A DNA stretch of 11,060 nt from Euperipatoides rowelli. Taxonomy: Eukaryota; Onychophora; Udeonychophora; Euonychophora; Peripatopsidae. Positions 1 to 7,180 of this stretch are shown here, one piece after another (the stretch's first letter is position 1; every line of letters begins with the position of its first letter). The notes below the pieces were generated by a model, which saw only the letters and a list, made by a program, of their open reading frames with translations, was not told the DNA's origin and did no database searches. The stretch lies in NCBI GenBank assembly GCA_003024985.2, contig PXIH01S0002273.1; one strand, written 5' to 3'. Position numbers and translations under genes: made by a program.

Positions 1-47
1 TTTTAGTACGAGTGGTGTATTTTGTACACCAGCGCGTGTAGTTAAAG

Positions 48-700
48 GTTAACTATTTCATAAGGAAATTGAAATTAGAGCTATTACTACAGAAGGAAAA
101 CCTGTGGAATGTCATCTAGGAACCTACTCCGAAACCTATTTTTCCTGAGTAAAAGATTAGGAACCAAAGTGTAAAAGCCACCATTGGCTTGACCCTCGAA
201 GACAGGATTTTAATAACCACAGCAAATTGCACTACTGCAAAACTTATGTGGAGCTTACTTTGTAAGCACAAGGGTTTAGGGAGTCATTTGTACTTGCTCA
301 AAAAACTATACAGTATCCACTATGAAATGTACAATGACATGGAGCTATATTTAAATGTCATGGAAATAGTTGAGAGACAGAGAGCTATTGCGGAAGTGAA
401 AGAATCACATTTGGTGGCCATAGTGTTTGCGGACTTCCACACAGTTTAATCCATTGATTACAGCCTGGAGGAAGATTAATTACACAATGGAAAAGTTATG
501 TGACAAAGCATCTAGGATTGAAAAGAATCAAGGCATAGCTACTTCAGACCCTAATCTGGCTATGTTGGCAAATCAACTGTATGAGAGACATCAAATCATA
601 TGCCACAATTGCGGGAGAAGTGGTCACATAAGAAGAAATTGCAATCAATTTAAAGAGACTAGGAGTAACAATTCAGGACAAAATGATTATAAACTATGTT
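48..700 (+). pseudogene. Copia-A gag (capsid/nucleocapsid), broken
   Basis: Gag would form the virus-like particle and bind element RNA. A single frame runs from about 48 (NYFI...LELLL...LWNVI, the usual Copia gag start) to about 430 with two in-frame stops at 117-119 and 150-152. It carries the typical TAKLMWSLL and following helices. Near 430 the frame shifts and continues as TQFNPLITAW, the conserved LPxxF...W segment of Copia gag. The nucleocapsid follows as a complete C-x2-C-x4-H-x4-C zinc knuckle (CHNCGRSGHIRRNC, 601-642). A 189-449 open frame and the start of the 427-1122 frame are pieces of this gene; both use TTG at their left end, so neither start is biological. The true start codon was not identified, and the first ~40 bases of the window are not clearly gag. 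Confidence 0.85.
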
Positions 701-744
701 ACACTCAGGACGAAGAGACATTGTCAACAGACAACAGCAATCAA

Positions 745-1122
745 GAATGGGCTCTTAATACATCAACATCTGAATTAAAAAGTAGTTGGTGTTGGCTCAT
801 CGACTCTGGAGCCAGCTGTCATATGTCTCCGTGTAGGGAAAACTTTGTAAAATATCAGACTTTGAGTGAACCCATAAATGTTCAAATTGCTAATGGACAA
901 TCACTGAAGGCACTAGTAGAAGGATACATGGAACTCAACATGAACAATGCCACCAAATTCTCTAATTTAGTGAAACTAGACAATGTACTGTATGTGCCTG
1001 ATATCACATTCCAATTATTATTTGTACCTGTGCTGTGCAATCAGGGTTATACTGACCATTTTTACAAAAACACTGAGATAATGAATCATGATCAATCTTG
1101 TGGTAAAGATAAAAAAAACTAG
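745..1122 (+). pseudogene. Copia-A aspartic protease domain
   Basis: This is the retroviral-type aspartic protease that would cleave the Gag-Pol polyprotein. It shares the open frame 427-1122 with the zinc knuckle upstream. The catalytic motif is intact: WLIDSGASCHMSP with Asp at 802-804, followed by the Copia pattern of INVQIANGQ, a glycine-containing strand, and LDNVLYVPDI...QLL near 980-1030. The domain therefore keeps its active site although the element as a whole is broken. After about 1033 the sequence leaves the protease fold, and the frame ends at a stop at 1120-1122, before the pre-integrase finger. A further frame change is needed to reach the integrase region. Identification by motif is strong. 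Confidence 0.88.
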
Positions 1123-1169
1123 GAAAAAGTTATATGGTGGGGGAATCTAGTTTAGAAGAAAAACATATG

Positions 1170-2093
1170 TGGCTGAGTGCATACACACTTGGCATAATCG
1201 ATTCGGTCATCGATCTAATGTCCCTATAAAAACATTAAGTACTGGCAAGCAAGTAAGTAATTAACAAATATCTAATTGCAATCATTACGATTTCTGTAAA
1301 CACTGTCAAGTAGGAGCCATGAGGCAAATATCATTTACTAAATCTAACAATAACAGTAAAACCCTTTTTCACACAATAGTATCCAACATATGTGGTCCAA
1401 TATCCCCATCCTTACTTGGAGGAAATTGTTATATGCTTACGATAACCAATGAAGCTACTAATTTCACATATGTTAGGATTATTAAACACAAATAAGATCT
1501 TACTGATCATGTGATTAGCTTCCTCTTAAAAGAAAAAATATATTTAGTTATTATCCTTCATTTTTTTGATCTAATGGAGGTGAATATATGGGCGCCCGTC
1601 TTAATCAATTCTTGTTGTTATATGGAATTTCTCATCAAACATCTGTAGTGTACACCCCACAAGAAAATGGCCGGCTGAAAGGAAAAATCTGACGGTCAAG
1701 AATATGTACGTTCTATGCTCAAGGTGTCCGGCCTACCAAAGGATTTGTAGGGGGGTGGGCAATATCCACCTCTGTGTATTTAATGAACCAAATTACTTCC
1801 CATTGTGAAACTAAAACACGATATGAGCTCTGGTATAACAGAAAACCTTCTGTGGATGACCTCGGAACTTTTGGATGTTCAGTTTTGCCCATATTCACCA
1901 AAAAGTAAGGAAAAAGATGAACGATACTGCAGTAGAGGGATTCCACATAGGGTATGGAGCCGACAAAAAATACTTTAGGGTCTGGATCCCTGGTACACAT
2001 ATAATTAATGCCATCAGCATCAAATTTGAACCTAAGCCTAGGAGATCCCAAAGATCAAATTTTGGAATACCAGCATCAAAATTGACTTATTAA
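1170..2093 (+). pseudogene. Copia-A HHCC finger, integrase and linker, inactivated
   Basis: Integrase would insert the cDNA into the host genome. The HHCC finger is complete: WHNRFGH (His codons 1193 and 1208) and CKHC (1295-1306). The core begins at HTIVSNICGPIS near 1371-1410, where the first catalytic Asp is Asn (AAC, 1385-1387); the usual TDD is TNE (Asn 1448-1450). A stop lies at 1493-1495. The second catalytic region reads SNGGEY (1570-1587), one residue short and without the Asp. The third, around 1661-1685, has the Glu codon but a one-base loss shifts the frame. The C-terminal part continues as a WYNRKPS motif, FAHIHQKVRKK, GFHIGY and VWIPGTH, and ends in a basic RRSQRSNFGIPA linker (open frame 1875-2093) with a stop directly before RT would begin. 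Confidence 0.85.
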
Positions 2094-2165
2094 TATTATA
2101 GATTTAGGTTTTATTCCCTATACTAGTTCAGTTTATTTCTGATCGATTAATGCAAAAGTGACTTC

Positions 2166-2174
2166 AAGGGGGAG
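2166..2174 (+). other. Polypurine tract of Copia-A
   Basis: The sequence aagggggag directly precedes the TG that starts the LTR. A polypurine tract here primes plus-strand DNA synthesis in LTR elements. Its position immediately 5' of the inferred LTR fixes the orientation and the inner LTR edge. Confidence 0.75.
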
Positions 2175-2462
2175 TGACAGAATTTCAGTCACTGTTTTCA
2201 TTCTATGATTTATTCACTTAATATGCTGTTTAATCCTAATAGAAAATTTGTTAGGCATTATATTATATTGGTTAATTCACTTGTTAAAATATTAGTTTTA
2301 TATTTACTAATTTAATTTAATATCCTAGATGTGTTCAATCAGCAATGCAATACCATTAATATTTAATTAGTATACTTTGACTAGTTACTATGTATTGTAA
2401 ATGGTTTTGTTGTTAAATTGTGCAAAAATTTTGAAATAAGACAATTTGTCTTACCTGACTTT

Positions 2463-2468
2463 TATAAA
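2463..2468 (+). promoter_or_regulatory. TATA box candidate in the Copia-A LTR
   Basis: TATAAA lies within the inferred LTR, about 120 bp upstream of the AATAAA. This matches the usual U3-R arrangement. The surroundings are AT-rich, so a chance match is possible. Confidence 0.4.
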
Positions 2469-2581
2469 GTTGGTTTATAGTAAATAAATAAATAAACTTG
2501 AGCCTACCTCATGCATGCTGGGATAGCATCATTCTGTTGTGTGCCTGTAGCCAACTTGTTATGTTAATTTGTAAGTACCGT

Positions 2582-2587
2582 AATAAA
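2582..2587 (+). promoter_or_regulatory. Polyadenylation signal candidate in the Copia-A LTR
   Basis: AATAAA lies about 35 bp before the inferred end of the LTR. This is the expected place for the R-region poly(A) signal. Confidence 0.45.
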
Positions 2588-2622
2588 CCCAATCTATTTG
2601 CCAAAGTACGTTAGTTGTTTCA

Positions 2623-3690
2623 TAGAATTATTTGGAGATTGTTGATCTAATTATTTAAAGAAGTGATAGAACATATAAGACAGTGTAAAATAATACCAAT
2701 TTGAAATTTCTTGTTAAATTTTAAAAAATCTAGCTATATATTTTTTTTAAAAAAAATTAATTAAAATGTTTAAAAAAGGGCCCATAAAATAACCCTCAAG
2801 GTCAGTGCCCCCAGAAAGTTATACTATCCCCTGAATGTGTATGTATGAATATTATATACAGTATATGGTGCCTCAGGGCATTATCCCTCTATCCTGTGAC
2901 CTTGTCCATGCCTGTTCGTGAATTCTAGGCTGGTTCTGAGAACCTGCCAGAATTTATTCTCAAATAAGCTCTTAATGATATAAATGCAGGAAGTCATGTG
3001 ATTAAGGTAAAATAAAATAACATGTAGCTGTAAATTATTTTTATTTTAAAAAAGTAGAAATAAAAATATAAATACAGAAAACTCATTGATGAATATTAAA
3101 GTCTTCTTTTAATTTATATTTGTATTTTTTTTAAAGGAAAAATGCCTGTTTAATTCCTGGTTGTGAAATAAAATTTAATATTTATTCCTTAACTGTGAGA
3201 GGAGAATGAAGGGTATTTTGTTTTATATAGTTGAACAGTTTCATTTTGTTATTCCAATGATAAATCCTTGACCAGGTGCCTCCCTCTGTAGAGTAAATTC
3301 TATGTTATTCATAGAATCTTAGAACTTTAATATTATTTACTTTCAAGCATCTTTTACATTAGAAATTTTTGTAAAGTTAAGAAACCTTTCAAAAAACATT
3401 TAAACAGTATTAAATTAACTCTGCTTGAAGCCTTACGAAGAATAAAAAAGATTTTCATAGGTTTCTTGATGCTCCTTATTAATAAGTACAAAGTATTAAT
3501 ATTACTTATTACTTATTAGAGAGCATTTTAGTTTTTTTTTTTTAAAAAAAAAATTAGAAAATATCTCAAATGTCAAAATTATAATAATAATAAAAATATA
3601 TAATAGATTTTAAGCTGAAAAAATTTTTGATTTTAAAAAATTATAGTTATTTAATGTGGAATATTATATTTTGTGAGTAGAGAGAAAGTA
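2623..3690. other. AT-rich non-coding stretch, no gene seen
   Basis: Neither strand has a convincing open frame. The sequence is A+T rich with many homopolymer runs, including two T-then-A palindromic tracts: T8A8 at 2741-2756 and T12A10 at 3532-3553. No transposon protein motif was recognised. It may be intron or intergenic DNA, or old non-coding transposon sequence. Confidence 0.6.
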
Positions 3691-3698
3691 GTGTTTCT

Positions 3699-3885
3699 GG
3701 GCCCATCCAAGTCTTTTCAAAATGGTGGCACTTTCCAATAAAGGAGGTATGTTTATGCCCAAATCTGCTCATATGGTGTCACATTCTGATGCATTATAGA
3801 ATAACTTCCTGTTAGATACCTCCCACTTCCTGTATTCCTGGCCCCACCAAGATCTTTTTTAAAATGGCCAACTTTCTGTTATTGT
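3699..3885. repeat. Degenerate ~140-bp direct duplication
   Basis: A block near 3700-3738 (GGCCCATCCAAG, then an AAAATGG block, then CACTTTCC) recurs near 3840-3878 (GGCCCCACCAAG, AAAATGG, AACTTTCT). The shared parts are in the same order and spacing, about 140 bp apart. Between them, GGAGGTAT (3743-3750) and ATACCTCC (3816-3823) form an 8-bp inverted pair. This may be a decayed tandem repeat or MITE-like element; the family is not recognised. Confidence 0.4.
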
Positions 3886-4268
3886 TTGTGCCGGATATTA
3901 GAGTTTTTTTGAATGCCCATAATGAATCTTGACCCTGTCAGTGTCGTTATTTTTAACTACTGCGGTTTGAAAATAAATCTATGTTAGAATTGAGCGCGGT
4001 TTTCTTCCCTAGCTCATCTAATTGAGTTTAGACGTCTAACATTGCCTGTTTATTCTCTTTCATTTGTCTAACAAGCTCTTCTAAGACTTCTGAGACAATA
4101 ATTACTGGTTCAGGCCCTATGCTTTTGTTAAAATCTATGTTAGCCATTCGCCCATCATTGAGGTTTATTGTTCTCACTGTAATGGCTGTACTACTCTCAG
4201 AGGTGACCCCCTGATCTGTACTAGTCAACCCAGTGGCTTTTTGCAAAAATGGGATGTGGGGGAAAGGG

Positions 4269-4350
4269 AGAGGGGAAAAGAACAGGGGGAGAAGGGAAAC
4301 GGGTGGAAGGGGAATGAACAGGGGAGGGGGAACAAATGTTGGAAGGGGAA
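4269..4350. repeat. Purine-rich minisatellite, ~36-bp period
   Basis: On the + strand GAACAGGGG recurs at 4280 and 4316, and GGAAGGGGAA recurs at 4305 and 4341; both intervals are 36 bp. Units A (4269-4304) and B (4305-4340) match at roughly 60% of positions, and a partial third unit follows. The tract is almost purely G and A with many runs of three to five G. It abuts the 30-bp array directly. Confidence 0.6.
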
Positions 4351-4466
4351 AATGATACCCTTTATAAATACACATGGCTAAATGATGCCATTTATAATTA
4401 CACATGCCTAAATGATGCACTTTATAAATACACACGGCTAAATGATGCCCTTTATAATTACACATG
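4351..4466. repeat. 30-bp tandem repeat, about 3.9 units
   Basis: Units begin at 4351, 4381, 4411 and 4441, each AATGATxCCxTTTATAAxTACACATGGCT-like with only a few substitutions; the last unit is cut at 4466. The spacing is exactly 30 bp. Units 1 and 3 have TTTATAAATA, while units 2 and 4 have TTTATAATTA. This alternation suggests that a 60-bp dimer was duplicated. On the minus strand it encodes the HHLxMCxYKx repeat. Confidence 0.92.
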
Positions 4467-4655
4467 AATTCGTTTTTTCTCCCTTCACTATTTTCATCTT
4501 CCTCTTCTTCCCTCATTTCACTAGATACAGGTTTTACTTGGTAATTCAATCTTTGGTGATACCATTTTGGTTGACATCATTTATTGCTGATAATTTTGGA
4601 ACCATAATTCCAATGTCATTATAATCTGGTTATTCACAGTTTCATCAAAGAAAAC

Positions 4656-5018
4656 GCTGCCAATGGATGGTGGCACAGTGGGTTGAGCTGTGCTACTTTA
4701 TGTTCCTAGGTGTTGGCGTGAGCCAGGTTCGAGGCTCAGGCTGTCCGACCCCTACCCCCACTTGTCTTTCTTTCTGAAAGACAGGGAGTTTAGGGTTATA
4801 TTCAACCAGTAGTGACTAGTTTCCACCTTTGCATTCCAAAGTTACGAATTTATAAAAGTTACGCAAATAGGTGCTAACATTACAGGTGAACGTTTGGTGT
4901 TATATGCTAATTGTCAGTTAGTAATAAAAACTGTAAATATTGTAAATAAAATATATGTAAATAAAGATTAGAAATAGATTTCCTCAGCCATTAAGCGGGC
5001 ATTAACAAAAAAAAAAAA
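4656..5018 (+). mobile_element. tRNA-derived SINE, copy 1 (full length), inserted in Copia-B
   Basis: About 363 bp. The head contains a Pol III A box (TGGCACAGTGG, 4671-4681) and a B box (GGTTCGAGGCT, 4726-4736), 44 bp apart. The body carries ACAGGGAGTTTAGGG, CCTTTGCATTCC-like and a set of TGTAAATA repeats (4933-4970), and the copy ends in A12 (5007-5018). A probable target-site duplication flanks it: AAAGAAAAC (4647-4655) and AAAAAAAAC (5011-5019), 8 of 9 matching; the second overlaps the A tail and is less certain. The same modules occur in the minus-strand copy at 7632-7954, which shows it is a family. The parent tRNA isotype cannot be assigned from the sequence alone. Confidence 0.9.
4671..4736 (+). 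promoter_or_regulatory. Internal Pol III promoter of the SINE (A and B boxes)
   Basis: The A box TGGCACAGTGG (consensus TRGYNNARNGG) and B box GGTTCGAGGCT (consensus GGTTCGANNCC, one mismatch at the last position) are in tRNA order. The 44-bp gap is slightly long compared with a simple tRNA but usual for SINE heads. Confidence 0.75.
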
Positions 5019-5019
5019 C

Positions 5020-5112
5020 TCTTACTAATTCTTATGCGATCAGTTTCAGGTAGCAATATTCTATAACTTTGGCTTCATTGCTTTATCCCACTAATATATT
5101 CATTTCAGTCCT
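5020..5112 (-). pseudogene. Copia-B post-integrase segment (VGYS region), right of the SINE
   Basis: Minus-strand translation, allowing small shifts, gives ILVGYSNEA, KGYRILLPE and RISKS. This is the conserved FVGYS...KGYR...S-R-D block that follows integrase in Copia polyproteins. It ends exactly at the poly(A) of the SINE, and the missing next residues (V-F-F-D-E) resume on the other side at 4655. Confidence 0.75.
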
Positions 5113-5199
5113 AAGTTCTAATTTTGATCATTTCTTATTGGGAATTCTTGACTAAGCCCTGCTTCCAAATGCACAGATATGTTTTTTTTTTTTTTATTG

Positions 5200-5720
5200 T
5201 ACCATGTTTCAAAAGGTGTAACTGATTGACATCCTTTAGTTGGTAATCTATTTTGAAGATAGACTGCAATAGTCGCTGCTTCACCCAAATATTTATGACT
5301 CAGTTTAGCATGTAACTATATATATCTAGTCATTTCTATATTATTTCTATTTCTCCTCTCCCATGCCATTTTGCTGTGATGAGTAAGGGGTTGTTATTTG
5401 CCTTTCAATGCCCTGACTTTTCAAACATTTAGTCAATTCCTGGTTTATAAATTCACCTCCACCATCAGTTCTAAATTTCTGTGGTTTTCTATTAAAATAA
5501 TTACTAACTTCTGCAAATACCTGATCCTTAGGCTTCAATAAAAATATCTCAGTATATAATGAAAAATCATCAGTTATTGTGGCTAAATAACTTTTATTAC
5601 CTGGAGTCCTCCTTCTCATTGGACAGCAAATGTCACTATGCAACACCTGGTATGGCCTATTAGCTTTACTATCGCTTTTTTTAGGAAAATTTTAGACATT
5701 TTCCCATCGATACGCTCTTT
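5200..5720 (-). pseudogene. Copia-B integrase core with intact D,D-35-E
   Basis: The open piece 5347-5646 holds the rve catalytic core: HSDICCPM with Asp (codon 5632-5634), YLATITDDFS, then RTDGGGEF with the second Asp (5464-5466), and PYSSQQNGMGEEK with Glu (5356-5358). Spacing is D-x55-D-x35-E, the classical integrase pattern. It ends at a stop where the family usually reads ERKNR. In other frames the domain continues upstream (PYQV) and downstream to about 5200 (EAATIAVYLQNR, TPFETWYN). The M shown first in the open piece is internal, not a start. A T17 run on the + strand (5179-5195) lies at the position of the K/N-rich loop after ETWYN. Confidence 0.88.
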
Positions 5721-5745
5721 ATAATTAATCATAAATCCATATCAT

Positions 5746-5985
5746 TCACCATTCTGAACAGATTTTTTTTTGTATCACAACTGGGCAACTGTGTCCAAAT
5801 CTCCTGTGCAAAAAATATTGACTACTAGGACAAAGCTTATTTAGATCTCTGTTTAGTTTTACTTCCATTAACCATCTATCATTTTTAGATATTACACCTG
5901 TATCATGTTCAAAAATCAATCTAAAGCCTAGTTGAGCTAAATATTTCACAGATAACAAACTACAATCTAGTCCTGGCACATAAAT
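5746..5985 (-). pseudogene. Copia-B pre-integrase HHCC finger segment
   Basis: The open piece 5746-5979 encodes PGLDCSLLSVKYLAQLGF, a strand-rich segment (LIFEHDTGVI), VKLNRDLNKLCP and HRRFGH. This is the end of the protease plus the GAG-pre-integrase domain of Copia polyproteins. The H-x4-H half of the zinc finger is present in HRRFGH. The C-x2-C half would fall near the end, where a frameshift and stop follow CSEW. The next domain begins about 25 codons later in another frame (GKMSKI near 5700). Confidence 0.82.
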
Positions 5986-6200
5986 ACATTATTTATCAAA
6001 ATAGTTTTCAATTTATCATTTATTTCTGATCCTATGCATTCAGAATTTAAGTGTCATCCATCTGCTACTCAAATTGATTTATGAGTTGTTAATGGCTTCA
6101 AACCCTTAAAGAAATCTCAATTACTCATCATATGATTCATCACTCATAAATCTACAGTATATACCATGCATTCAATTGCCTTCGGTATCTTGGGTGCTAT
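5980..6200 (-). pseudogene. Copia-B protease, active site lost
   Basis: The conserved Copia protease flow can be followed on the minus strand: a V-D followed by NHMMSN, DFFKGLKPL near 6115, VADG near 6065, ECIGSEINDKLKTILINNV near 6040-5990, and then VPGLDCSLL leading into the finger domain. The expected D-S-G triad is not present. After VD the sequence gives Leu, then a stop, so the catalytic loop has been destroyed. Several other stops interrupt the domain. Assignment rests on the ordered matches to family motifs, not on an intact frame. Confidence 0.7.
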
Positions 6201-6299
6201 AGCATTGCATTTCTTCCTCATCTAAAAATCATCCATTTTCAGTATTATGTTAACATGTTCTTCAGAACTAGCTTTCTTAGCGGTATCAAATCAATTTTT

Positions 6300-6960
6300 T
6301 CTTTCTACAATTTATTTTAAGATATCCTTTCATCCACAGTTATAGCATTCTCTCATTTTCTTTTTATATTTATAGTTTGCTTAAAAGCTTTAGTAGTTTT
6401 ATAAACTTTTTTTGATGATTTTTTTTGTAAAGAGGACATTTTCCATCCATCTTCTATATTAATCCATCAATCTACACTTAACAAGTTGCATTATCGGGTC
6501 TTGTTTCCAAAGCGGTTATCAATGGACTGTACAACACTGGTAAAGTATACAATATTATTGTTGGTACATGGTTATCTTGTAAATTATCACCTATTCCCCT
6601 TAGTTGTGTGGCTAAATCCAATATATAGTCAATATGAGCTGCCAAATTACATTCATTTTTCAGCTTAGAGTGAAACAACTTCCATGCTTTATACCGCCTG
6701 CTATTAATGTTTGCACTCTCACGAAGCTTCTTAAGAGATTCCCACATATCTTGAGCGGTTTACAGTCTCTAATGTGTATCAACTGACCATCTTCAACATA
6801 GACTAATCGCCATTTCTTGATATTTTTAATTTTCCAAACCGCACTCATCTCTTCTGGTGGCAAATCCTCAACCCAGCTCCCTAATCCATCCTTGGACAAT
6901 AGCCTAGCATTTCAACCGTAAAGTTCCCAATATGATAGAAAATTTAGTCATTTACATGAT
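6300..6960 (-). pseudogene. Copia-B gag with decayed zinc knuckle
   Basis: The N-terminal part reads SKDGLGSWVEDLPPEEMSAVWKIKN (given in pieces: SKDGLGSWVE then DLPPEEMSAVWK). It then passes a frameshift near 6755-6765, consistent with loss of one A in a run at the DCK...DMWESL junction. It continues as LKNECNLAAHIDYILDL and LRGIGDN, ending with the LP-x-LYSPLITALE motif by 6478. This is the standard Copia gag pattern. A Lys/Ser-rich linker leads to a CCHC remnant at 6307-6347. Its two first Cys (6345-6347, 6336-6338) and last Cys (6307-6309) are kept, but a frameshift is needed and the His codon position reads as Tyr. Two open pieces (6660-6899 and 6478-6747) are fragments of this gene. The start codon is not certain; one ATG candidate lies near 6945. 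Confidence 0.82.
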
Positions 6961-7180
6961 GTTCATTTTCAATAATTAAAAAAAAATGATGCAAACATGT
7001 CCATGCAGCTTCATAAGATTCCTTTTATCTTCCATTATAGAACAGCTCTATAATAAACTCTTAGGAAAATTAGTAAAATACCATCCCATAAGCAAAAGAT
7101 TAATGCTGCAAACAATAATGACTATAAATACTATGGAACTATATAATTCCTTACTACAAAAAGCTAGTTTATTAAGCATA
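6961..7180. other. Spacer between Copia-B and the extra gag fragment
   Basis: The stretch is AT-rich with no recognisable protein motif on either strand. It could be Copia-B 5' untranslated or LTR sequence, but no matching LTR was found elsewhere in the window. Confidence 0.4.

Larger units (their letters stand above)
1..2622 (+). mobile_element. Copia-A: internally deleted Ty1/copia LTR retrotransposon, 3' portion
   Basis: The window opens inside the gag N-terminus of a Copia-type element. Domain order is gag, CCHC knuckle, aspartic protease, HHCC finger, integrase and integrase-RT linker, which is the Pseudoviridae (Ty1/copia) order. These are followed only 73 bases later by a polypurine tract (2166-2174) and a TG-starting LTR. 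Reverse transcriptase and RNase H, normally about 2 kb after the linker, are absent. The 5' LTR and primer-binding site would lie left of the window and are not seen. Several frameshifts and stops show that it is an old copy. The protein motifs differ clearly from the second Copia element here (DSGASCHM versus an NHMMSN-type protease), so the two are separate families. Domain assignment is secure; the left boundary is unknown. Confidence 0.9.
2175..2622 (+). repeat. 3' LTR of Copia-A (inferred boundaries)
   Basis: The LTR starts TGACAG directly after the polypurine tract. I place its end at the CA of GTTTCA (2621-2622), giving about 448 bp and an imperfect terminal inverted repeat (TGACAG versus TGAAAC). 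Inside are a TATAAA (2463-2468) and an AATAAA (2582-2587) in the expected order for promoter and polyadenylation signals. The second LTR is outside the window, so the right edge is not confirmed by comparison and could differ by some tens of bases. Confidence 0.6.
4028..4549 (-). other. Chimeric 173-codon open frame across two minisatellites, origin unclear
   Basis: Read on the minus strand, the frame starts in an acidic Glu-rich segment (MREEEEDENSEGRK). That segment is probably the Copia-B integrase-RT linker. It then crosses about four 10-residue repeats of the form HHLxMCxYKx (the 30-bp minisatellite). Next is a roughly 35-residue Pro/Leu/Phe-rich stretch (complement of the G-rich tract), and the frame ends in about 65 residues with ordinary composition, including SIGPEPVIIVSEVLEELVRQ. 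Both repeat periods are multiples of three, so repeat growth does not break the frame. I do not recognise the C-terminal part. It may be chance, a fragment of another transposon, or an exon preceded by a polypyrimidine tract. A functional protein is unproven and I consider it unlikely. Confidence 0.3.
4470..6960 (-). mobile_element. Copia-B: second Ty1/copia element, RT-less, interrupted by a SINE
   Basis: On the minus strand the order is gag (6960 to ~6300), protease remnant (~6190-5980), HHCC finger (~5980-5750), integrase (~5720-5200) and the post-integrase segment (5110-5020: VGYS...KGYR, ISKS). A + strand SINE then interrupts it at 4656-5018. The element resumes at 4655 (FFDETVN) and passes into an acidic linker near 4590-4470. 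No RT or RNase H follows; a minisatellite begins instead. No LTR pair could be found by eye, so the outer edges are uncertain. Frameshifts and stops occur in every domain, but the integrase active site survives. Confidence 0.85.

Noticed and set aside
13-31. 7-bp stem hairpin (TGGTGTA / TACACCA) at the window start
   Set aside because: A single short hairpin at the edge of a decayed gag gene, with no context to interpret it.
1719-2051. Minus-strand 110-codon open frame
   Set aside because: It lies opposite the Copia-A integrase and linker, whose + strand motifs are clear. It has no family motif of its own.
4350-4470. CRISPR-like array
   Set aside because: The 30-bp units are contiguous with no spacers and the context is eukaryotic. 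It is a minisatellite.
4656-4740. Functional tRNA gene
   Set aside because: A and B boxes are present, but no cloverleaf with a paired acceptor stem can be formed. The body and poly(A) tail identify a SINE.
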